From DASXMX01 sp036794395 (GTDB lineage Bacteria; Planctomycetota; Phycisphaerae; Tepidisphaerales; Tepidisphaeraceae): a DNA stretch of 39,072 nt. Each line of letters begins with the position of its first letter. Position 1 is the stretch's first letter. The notes under the pieces were generated by a model that was not told the origin of the DNA, searched no databases, and saw only the letters and a list, made by a program, of their open reading frames with translations. Shown here in pieces: positions 1 through 5,853 of the stretch. The position numbers and the translations under genes were made by a program. The stretch is from positions 1 through 39,072 of the forward strand of contig DAIRGS010000027.1 of assembly GCA_036794395.1 (NCBI GenBank). The letters are read 5' to 3'.

Positions 1-225
1 CGGGCTTGACCGGGAACGGGTTTTCATAGAAGAGGGTTGGGGTGAGGGCGAGTGCCAGGCGCCATTCCGTCGGTGCCCCGGCGGGAAAGGGGGCAGGAGG
101 GCGCGCTTTCCGGCGCGCAACAAAACCTGGACGAACGCGATCATTGAAAAGCGATAAGTTTTCATCAGCCCACCCCCATGCCCCCGTGTCCGCCCTCCAC
201 CTAAACCGTATCGCCCCGCGATTCC
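1..225. repeat. Dispersed composite repeat downstream of the sigma factor
   Basis: No gene is supported here. Bases 115-172 are a minus-oriented copy of the hairpin repeat also found at 4793-4858, 5118-5184, 5228-5294 and 5735-5801. Its hairpin arms are GAAAA (146-150) and TTTTC (159-163). Bases 36-65 carry the GGGGTGAGGGCG and TGCCAGGCGCCA pieces that follow the hairpin repeat at 4908-4930. Bases 181-195 match one arm of the CCCCGTGTCCGCCC repeat at 11578-11599 and 21083-21104. Any translated reading of this stretch is repeat-derived. Confidence 0.75.
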
Positions 226-1128
226 TCACCGTCGATCGTGATCCTTCGCACTTTCCTTCATCGCCACCGATGCCGGCTCAACCTGATGCGGCGTCGCCAC
301 CGATCCCGGAGCCCCCACCCGCCCCGCGCGCCAATCCACATGTTGCAGCACCACGATCGCTATCACGCAGACTGCCACTGACATCATCGCCGCGCCAAGC
401 GCCCAGCGGATTCCCCACACTGATCGCGGCAGCGATACAAGCCTTCGCAGCCACGACACCGGCCTGACGATCACGCCCCGTGCCGTGCAGAACAATGACA
501 TCTTCCCAAGGGCCAGTTTCAACGCCGGCGACACCGTCGCATGCCCGTTTTCCCCCATCAGCTTGAGCAACAGCAGCGGTGCGATGCACACGCCCCGGCG
601 GCCCAGTTCCTGCCGAAGCGCCTCGATCGCATTCTTCATCCGCCGAGATAATGTTGCCGGCGAAGTGCTCAGCTCATTCGCCAGATCCGATTGCGATTCG
701 CCCCTCAAGAAATGCCGCACCAGCAAATCCCGCAGTTCTTCAGGCAGAGTGGCCAGCGCCTCATCCAACTGCGGCACCACGTCCGCCCAGGTGGACGCCT
801 CAACCGATTGCGTGGTTTCGTAACTGGCCTCGCGGCGTTTGCGGGATGTGTCGCTCCGCTGAATATCCAGCGCCAGCCGCGTCGCGGCCCGGTGCAGCCA
901 ACCCCCCAGCGACGACGAAACCTTCTGCGGCCGGGTCATCAGCCGGTAAAACGTCTCCTGCGCCGCATCCTCGGCCCGCCCCGGATCGTGCAGAATGCGA
1001 TGGCACGTCGCATACACCGCCGCCGCGTACCTGCGAACGATCTCACGAAACGCCTCTGCGTCCCGAGAGTCGCGAAAACGCGTCAGTAAAACCAGATCAG
1101 GCTCGGTTAGCGTCATGGGCATTTCCAT
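226..1128 (-). CDS. ECF-type RNA polymerase sigma factor with C-terminal membrane segment
   Basis: A 300-residue sigma-70 family protein of the extracytoplasmic-function type, expected to direct RNA polymerase to a small regulon. Region 2 spans about residues 15-95 and includes the DPGRAEDAAQETF helix. Region 4 lies at about 120-175 with an HTH around QSDLANELSTSPATLSRR. After region 4 there are about 125 extra residues with a hydrophobic segment at about 239-262, so the factor may be tethered to the membrane. ECF factors usually end near 190 residues; long C-terminal extensions are known in planctomycetes. The start at 1128 has GAGG a few bases upstream. No anti-sigma gene is adjacent, which fits self-regulation through the tail, but that is inference. 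Confidence 0.88.
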   Translation of the reverse strand: MEMPMTLTEPDLVLLTRFRDSRDAEAFREIVRRYAAAVYATCHRILHDPGRAEDAAQETFYRLMTRPQKVSSSLGGWLHRAATRLALDIQRSDTSRKRREASYETTQSVEASTWADVVPQLDEALATLPEELRDLLVRHFLRGESQSDLANELSTSPATLSRRMKNAIEALRQELGRRGVCIAPLLLLKLMGENGHATVSPALKLALGKMSLFCTARGVIVRPVSWLRRLVSLPRSVWGIRWALGAAMMSVAVCVIAIVVLQHVDWRAGRVGAPGSVATPHQVEPASVAMKESAKDHDRR

Positions 1129-1219
1129 ACCTCGTCCCCCCTTCTGACGGAGCCACCCACCAGTCTTTCAGAGCTCGCGGAAATTGTACCAGACCCGGCC
1201 CCTTAATCGCAGGAAATGA

Positions 1220-1513
1220 TTAATCCTCTTCAGTCTCGCAGATCTCCGTGCCGTCCTTGTCACGCGGATCGCCGCAGGGATAGTCGGCCGTGTACGTAAA
1301 AACGCTCCGCACATAGCAAACCCCCGCAACGTTCTTGAGTTGCGCGACCTTGTCGGCATCAATGCTGCCTTCAATCACGCCTTCGTCGGTGTTAATGTTG
1401 GAGACTTCCAGGCCAAAATCCTTTAGCGATTTCACAGCCGCGTCCATCATTTTGGCCCCATTCCCATCCAGAACAACGACCACATCGGTGATTTCCGCAT
1501 CGTGATGATTCAT
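1220..1513 (-). CDS. Small ferredoxin-fold-like protein, annotated elsewhere as ketohydroxyglutarate-aldolase-like or I9-inhibitor-like
   Basis: A 97-residue soluble acidic protein. The core (about residues 6-75) alternates strands and helices, with VVVVLDGNG, a helix over KMMDAAVKSLKDFG, then GVIEGSIDADKVAQLKNV and GVCYVRS. That pattern resembles the small beta-alpha-beta proteins related to subtilisin propeptide/I9 domains, often mislabelled aldolase. The tail carries CGDPRDKDG and an acidic end. The ATG at 1513 is chosen because GAGGGAG lies just upstream; the 17 codons before it are not needed. It follows the sigma factor gene region by 90 bp on the same strand. No enzyme activity can be assigned. 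Confidence 0.75.
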   Translation of the reverse strand: MNHHDAEITDVVVVLDGNGAKMMDAAVKSLKDFGLEVSNINTDEGVIEGSIDADKVAQLKNVAGVCYVRSVFTYTADYPCGDPRDKDGTEICETEED

Positions 1514-1782
1514 CGCGCACTCCCTCAAAAAGTCATTGCACGAGCCTGAATACGCGCGGCTCACGTCACCGGCAAGCGACGTAGATAAGCCTCATGCAAA
1601 GGCGAATATTGCCACAGATGGACACAGATGAACACAGATAATTCAGCAGACAAAGATCGATTCTATGCGTTCCAGCAATTTGTCGACTCCCAGTCCATCA
1701 AAGCCGAACTGCCGAAGAGTGAACTTCGCCGAGCGCGCCTCCGTGTTCTCCGTGGTGAATCATGAATTCATGAGTTCGAGAC
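1514..1782. repeat. Intergenic region with 10-bp CACAGATGGA-type tandem and repeat remnants
   Basis: Bases 1613-1642 contain three imperfect 10-bp units: CACAGATGGA, CACAGATGAA, CACAGATAAT. Bases 1733-1767 carry CGCGCCTCCGTGTTCTCCG followed by GTGAATCATGAAT. The last element (1755-1767) recurs exactly at 21964-21976 and 22139-22151. No gene is supported. Confidence 0.7.
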
Positions 1783-3270
1783 TTAACGAGGGACGTAGGC
1801 GTCCACAATCCGCCGGACCAAGGCCGAGGTGCTCCGGCCGTCGATCAGCGGCGCCAGCGCAACCCGGCCCCCATATCCTTCAACCAGGTCCCATCCAACC
1901 ACATCTTCCTTCTTGTAATCCGCGCCTTTCACCAACACGTCAGGACGGATGAGTTCGATCAGTCGGAGCGGCGTTTCATCCGAAAAGCGGATCAGATAAT
2001 CGATGCTCTCCAGTTCCTCCAAAACGCCCACCCGATCTTCCTCGTTAATGATCGGCCGCTTCTCACCCTTGAGATTGCGGATGCTCGAATCGGTATTCAC
2101 CGCAACCACCAGCAGATCACCCTGTGCCTTGGCGAACTGAAAATACTTCACATGCCCAAGATGAATCAGATCGAAGCAGCCATTCGTGAAGACGATTTTC
2201 TTTCCGCTGGCGCGGTGATGCTGGAGCTCGGGCAATAACCTTTCGAGAATGCGCTCCTTGCCCAGATGCTCATGAACCTCGCTGAGAAGCTCCTGAATGA
2301 TCTCCGCCGGCGTGACGGGAATCGATCCAAACCGCTCGACTTCCAATCCGCCCGCAACATTGGCCAGCGCTACCGCGTCCTGCCAATCCGCCCCGCCGCA
2401 CCGCGCCACGGCCAGCATCGCCAGCACCATATCGCCCGCGCCGGTCACGTCATAAACATGCCGTTCCCGGGTCTTAAGCAACCGGCGTTCGCCCTCGCGA
2501 GTGGCCAGAAACGCCCCGCTCTTATCGAGCGTAATGACCGCCGCCTCAAGGTTCAGCTTTTCCAGCAGCCAGGTCCCCGCGGCGGCGTATTGGTCCTCAT
2601 TTTCCAGCGGCAATCCCGTCGCTTTTTGCGTTTCGGTGCGATTGAGCTTGAGGCCTGTCGCGTTGGCATATTTCGTGTAATCGTTAATCGCCGCCGGGTC
2701 GATCAAAACTGGAATGCCGCGCTTCCGAGCCATATCGATTGCCTGGCGACACATCTCCGGCGAAAGCAGGCCCTTGTTGTAATCTTCGATGCACAGCATG
2801 TCCGCGCTGGCCAGCGCCGCATCAAGATTCGCCAGCACGCGCTGCGAAACCCCGGCCTCCAGCGGAGCCGGGTCTTCGAAATCAACGCGCATCATTTGTT
2901 GCGGATGGCGATGCTGCGCCAGACCGACGAGCCGCACTTTGGAAATGGTCGGCCGACCCTCGGCATCCACAAGGCTGCCCGGATCGGCCCCGCATTCAAC
3001 CAGCAGCCGCCGAACTTCCTTCCCCGGATCGTCCGCCCCCACCACGCCAATCACCCGCACCGTCGCCCCCAGCGCCGCCAGGTTTGCCGCCACGCCCCCG
3101 GCCCCGCCCAGGCGCAACTCTTCGCGCTGGTAATGCAGCACCGGAACCGGCGCTTCAGGCGACAGCCGCTCGGCATTGCCGTACATGTAGCGATCCAGCA
3201 TCAGATCGCCGAGCAAAACAACCCGACTGCGCGGGAGACTTTCAACCAATTCAATAAGACGCGTAGGCAT
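1783..3270 (-). CDS. hldE: Bifunctional heptose 7-phosphate kinase / heptose 1-phosphate adenylyltransferase
   Basis: A 495-residue two-domain enzyme of ADP-L-glycero-beta-D-manno-heptose synthesis, the nucleotide sugar used for lipopolysaccharide core. Residues 1-330 are a PfkB/ribokinase-type kinase, with the GGAGGVAAN substrate loop at about 55-63 and VTGAGD at 275-280 holding the catalytic Asp. Residues 355-495 are a cytidylyltransferase-like adenylyltransferase with FTNGCFD and the HLGH nucleotide-binding motif at 370-373. Domain order and length match E. coli HldE. The ATG at 3270 has no clear Shine-Dalgarno. The gene is divergent from the zinc-ribbon gene at 3544, across a region with phased TGCATTT boxes. 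No other heptose gene is in the window. Confidence 0.96.
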   Translation of the reverse strand: MPTRLIELVESLPRSRVVLLGDLMLDRYMYGNAERLSPEAPVPVLHYQREELRLGGAGGVAANLAALGATVRVIGVVGADDPGKEVRRLLVECGADPGSLVDAEGRPTISKVRLVGLAQHRHPQQMMRVDFEDPAPLEAGVSQRVLANLDAALASADMLCIEDYNKGLLSPEMCRQAIDMARKRGIPVLIDPAAINDYTKYANATGLKLNRTETQKATGLPLENEDQYAAAGTWLLEKLNLEAAVITLDKSGAFLATREGERRLLKTRERHVYDVTGAGDMVLAMLAVARCGGADWQDAVALANVAGGLEVERFGSIPVTPAEIIQELLSEVHEHLGKERILERLLPELQHHRASGKKIVFTNGCFDLIHLGHVKYFQFAKAQGDLLVVAVNTDSSIRNLKGEKRPIINEEDRVGVLEELESIDYLIRFSDETPLRLIELIRPDVLVKGADYKKEDVVGWDLVEGYGGRVALAPLIDGRSTSALVRRIVDAYVPR

Positions 3271-3374
3271 TGCGGGGGATTGTACACGAAGACGTTTTCG
3301 AGGCTCAGGGGGCGAGAAATCTCATGCACCCAAATCATGAAATGTGAATCAACATCCGAACCCGCTGACGGCGT

Positions 3375-3431
3375 TGCATTTTGATGCATTTCGTTGCATT
3401 TCAAACCTTCGTGCTGACCCAGAATGCATTT
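3375..3431. promoter_or_regulatory. Four helically phased TGCATTT boxes (candidate operator)
   Basis: TGCATTT occurs at 3375-3381, 3385-3391, 3395-3401 and 3425-3431, all in one orientation. The spacings are exactly 10, 10 and 30 bp, so all four face the same side of the helix. They lie in the 273-bp divergent gap between hldE and the gene at 3544. A cooperative DNA-binding protein is a natural reading, but no regulator is known. The rest of 3271-3543 shows no gene. Confidence 0.45.
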
Positions 3432-3543
3432 AACCGTATATGGAATAATTAATTACATTCAATCCCAACATGGCCGCGGGAGGCAAGGTTTCGGGACAAG
3501 GCGAGGCGGGTGCTGATCCAACTTAAGAAGGTAGGATGTTGCG

Positions 3544-3960
3544 ATGAAGAGAGTGGTGATGGCAGTTTTGGGAGCAGTTGCCGGACTGCTGGTCGCTTCC
3601 ATGCTGCCGATCTGGCCGCTGCTCTTTCACGATATTATCCGAACAACCCCGTTGTGGTTTGCGATCCAACACCCAGATTCAACCGACACGTGGGTTCTGC
3701 CGTTAGTCATTTGCGCAGTGCTGATGGCCGCAGGGGCGATTGCCTTGCGGAACCTGACAAAATTGACGTTGCGATATTTGAGCTTACGACGTTCACGCGC
3801 GGGGCTCTGTTTGCATTGCGGATACGACCTGACCGGTAATGCCAGCGGCATATGCCCTGAATGTGGGACGACGACGCTGCAAAATACCGGCATTGGCGGG
3901 AATGATTCGGGCGATGGAGACGTCGCGTTGGGGCGCGGCAATAGCAAACACTCGGGGTAG
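3544..3960 (+). CDS. Membrane protein with C-terminal planctomycete-type zinc ribbon
   Basis: A 138-residue protein of unknown function. Two hydrophobic segments lie near residues 4-26 and 55-70, followed by a basic stretch. A four-cysteine ribbon at about 93-114 reads CLHCGYDLTGN then CPECG, giving CxxC...CxxC spacing. This motif recurs in large paralogous families of planctomycete membrane proteins whose role is unknown. AGGAT precedes the ATG. The next gene starts 9 bp after this stop and carries the same ribbon, so the two form a pair, probably co-transcribed. Confidence 0.8.
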   Translation: MKRVVMAVLGAVAGLLVASMLPIWPLLFHDIIRTTPLWFAIQHPDSTDTWVLPLVICAVLMAAGAIALRNLTKLTLRYLSLRRSRAGLCLHCGYDLTGNASGICPECGTTTLQNTGIGGNDSGDGDVALGRGNSKHSG

Positions 3961-3969
3961 GATGATTGC

Positions 3970-4590
3970 GTGGGTCAACGCATTTTTAACACGGCTTGCC
4001 TGCTGTCGCTGGTGTTTTGCCTGGCGACGGCGGGGTTGTGGGCACGAAGCGCGGCGCGATTTTTTCAAATCGCGCGAATGAATGCGAGCCACGTGTTCTG
4101 GGCAGTTCGCTCAGACAAATGGGGAATTCAGATTGAACGAGTGGACGGGTTCGATCCGGGTCATACCGTTGCGCTTTTCACCAGTGGGGAGCATCTCGGG
4201 TATCGGCCGTTCTTTGGCGTTCAGACCTGGCCGGGATCGGCGGGTAGCCACCGGGCTCCGGGAATTCTGTGGTTGAGCGGGGTGACGGATGTGATCTATC
4301 GCGAAGATGGCCTGCCGGTGTGGTATCCGGAACTGTCCAAGCCAGGCGTATATCTGAGCGGCGGGCCGAGCTATCGCATTCAGTCGTTGAACCTGAGCCA
4401 CGCCTTGGTCTTTTGGGCATTTGGACTGCTGCCGCTGATCTGGGCCGTGCAGCGTATCAGGCAGCGGCGGGAACGACGCGCTCGTCTGCGTAACGGCTTT
4501 TGTCTTTGCTGCGGCTATTGGCTTGCCGGCAACGTCAGCGGGGTTTGCCCGGAGTGCGGGCTTGCGGTCGTCGGCGAAACTGCAAGGTGA
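3970..4590 (+). CDS. Membrane protein with C-terminal zinc ribbon, paralogue of the upstream gene
   Basis: A 206-residue protein of unknown function starting at GTG. It has an N-terminal hydrophobic segment (about 6-24), an extracytoplasmic-looking middle of about 110 residues, a second hydrophobic segment (about 147-162), a basic stretch and a four-cysteine ribbon (CLCCGYWLAGN ... CPECG) near the C terminus. The topology predicts that the ribbon is cytoplasmic. The ribbon matches that of the gene ending at 3960, nine bases upstream, but the rest of the two proteins does not look alike, so the ribbon is a shared module. Confidence 0.78.
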   Translation: MGQRIFNTACLLSLVFCLATAGLWARSAARFFQIARMNASHVFWAVRSDKWGIQIERVDGFDPGHTVALFTSGEHLGYRPFFGVQTWPGSAGSHRAPGILWLSGVTDVIYREDGLPVWYPELSKPGVYLSGGPSYRIQSLNLSHALVFWAFGLLPLIWAVQRIRQRRERRARLRNGFCLCCGYWLAGNVSGVCPECGLAVVGETAR

Positions 4591-4792
4591 GTTGCCGTGA
4601 TCCGCTGCGATAGTGATGGGGTTAGCGGTCGGACCCCAGGTCCACCACTTCGCTGTCTTATGCAGTGCTTGGGTTAGCCACGATGACTTTTTAAATCAGG
4701 AAGTACATGGTCGCTGAAGCGACCACGCTATTTTCAATGGGGGACGAGCCTGCTATCAAGCGTGAACGTAGACCGAATTTCGCTCGGCGGAA

Positions 4793-4935
4793 GCCTCGCA
4801 CTGGGCTGATGAAAACCCATCGTTTTCAAGGATCGCGTTCGAACAGGTATTGTTGCGCGGTTTGACGCGCGCCCTCTTGCCCCCTCTCCCTTCGGGAGAG
4901 GGCTGGGGTGAGGGCGAATGCCAGGCGCCACTCAT
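4793..4935 (+). repeat. Composite hairpin repeat, longest copy
   Basis: Part one (4793-4858) runs from GCCTCGCACTGGGC through the hairpin GAAAAC (4811-4816)/GTTTTC (4822-4827), then GATCGCGTTCG, to TTGTTGCGC. Part two (4870-4935) is CCCTCTTGCCCCCTCTCC, the hairpin CCTCTCCC-TTC-GGGAGAGG, then GGGGTGAGGGCG and TGCCAGGCGCCA. Both parts occur in the same order in the minus-oriented copy at 28-172, so the two parts form one unit. Confidence 0.75.
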
Positions 4936-5117
4936 TTCCAGAAATCATGATGCTCGCAATCGACCTCACTTTGCTGCCGGAAATTGGAGTCGCTTTACAT
5001 TCGCCCTCACCCCGACCCTCTCACGTTCGGCAAGCTCAGTGCAGGCCCGGGGGGAGAGGGGGAAATACGTCGACCTTGGAAACTTTTTTGAAACCCGAGA
5101 GGCCTGATCAGGCGATG

Positions 5118-5184
5118 GCGCAACAAAACCTGGACGCATGCGACTCGTGAAAAGCGGCCACTTTTCATCAGCCCAGTGCGAGGC
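5118..5184 (-). repeat. Hairpin repeat, inverted copy
   Basis: Runs from GCGCAACAAAACCTGGACG to CAGTGCGAGGC. The hairpin is GAAAAG (5149-5154)/CTTTTC (5161-5166). The sixth base pair is G-C on the plus strand, or C-G after both copies are read in the same orientation as a swapped pair relative to 4793-4858. It faces the next copy at 5228-5294 head to head, with matching GCCTCGCACTG edges. Confidence 0.75.
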
Positions 5185-5227
5185 TCCTGCCGAGCCAATC
5201 TGACCTGAAAAAATGCGCTCGACGGGA

Positions 5228-5294
5228 GCCTCGCACTGGGCCGATGAAAACCCGTGGGTTTTCAGGATCGCGTTCGTCCTGGTTTTGATGCGCC
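5228..5294 (+). repeat. Hairpin repeat, copy with the strongest stem
   Basis: Runs from GCCTCGCACTGGGC to TTTTGATGCGCC. The hairpin GAAAACCC (5246-5253)/GGGTTTTC (5256-5263) is an uninterrupted 8-bp stem. With the copy at 5118-5184 it forms an imperfect inverted repeat about 177 bp long overall, with a central spacer of about 43 bp. Confidence 0.75.
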
Positions 5295-5428
5295 AATTTG
5301 ACCAGCTCCCTCTTGCCCCCTCTCTGCTGAGCGTTCAAATCCAGATCGACCAAGCCCGTCAAAAACCAGCCCTCGACTCCCAGTCTGAAAAACTCCGCCT
5401 CAACCTCCGAGTCATCGCATCCATGCAC

Positions 5429-5496
5429 TGTCGCAAGTGTCGCACGGACCCCCCGTTTTTCGCCTGAAAACCGACCTCCATGCGACACTTGCGACA
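5429..5496. repeat. Perfect 16-bp inverted repeat of TGTCGCAAGTGTCGCA
   Basis: TGTCGCAAGTGTCGCA (5429-5444) is the exact reverse complement of 5481-5496, with a 36-bp spacer. Each arm contains two copies of a GTGTCGCA-like 8-mer. Related 8-mers follow at about 5490, 5623 and 5652. Confidence 0.7.
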
Positions 5497-5734
5497 CCCG
5501 TCGCACGAAATTCGCACGCCTGTCTCACGCCCACCCTCCACTCGGTCAATCATAAACAACTGTATTACATGAATTTGCAATGCACGTCCCCAACCCCCGC
5601 GTCGCAATGCGGCACTTTGCGACACTTTTGCCGCTTCGCTCCACTGTCGCACACACCCCTTCGGCAGTCCCCTCTTGCCCCGGTCCCGACCGGGAAAACG
5701 ATTTTGAAATTGAACGCGTTCTGGACGGGCGAAA

Positions 5735-5801
5735 GCGCAACAGAACCTGCACGAACAAGACCCGTGAAATACCGTCAGATTTCATCAGCCCAGCCCCGCA
5801 C
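5735..5801 (-). repeat. Hairpin repeat, diverged copy
   Basis: Runs from GCGCAACAGAACCTGCACG to GCCCAGCCCCGCACT. The hairpin is GAAAT (5766-5770)/ATTTC (5779-5783). The fifth pair is T-A, where the other copies have A-T, so the stem is kept while both bases changed. Confidence 0.65.
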
Positions 5802-5853
5802 TCCCAGGGACCCGCACATGCGATTACCCTGGTGGGTACCGAGCCCGACTCGG

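Larger units (their letters stand above)
4591..5853. repeat. 1.26-kb gene-free block of hairpin repeats
   Basis: No ORF here looks coding. The block holds four copies of the hairpin repeat (4793-4858 plus, 5118-5184 minus, 5228-5294 plus, 5735-5801 minus), a TGGTCGC-TGAA-GCGACCA hairpin at 4709-4726, and a perfect 16-bp inverted repeat at 5429-5444/5481-5496. Further GTGTCGCA-like elements lie near 5623 and 5652. The plus-strand gene ending at 4590 and the minus-strand gene ending at 5854 converge on it. Confidence 0.8.

Noticed and set aside
2266..3384. A 372-codon plus-strand frame antisense to hldE
   Set aside because: A shadow of hldE, with His/Arg/Pro-rich composition and no known domain.
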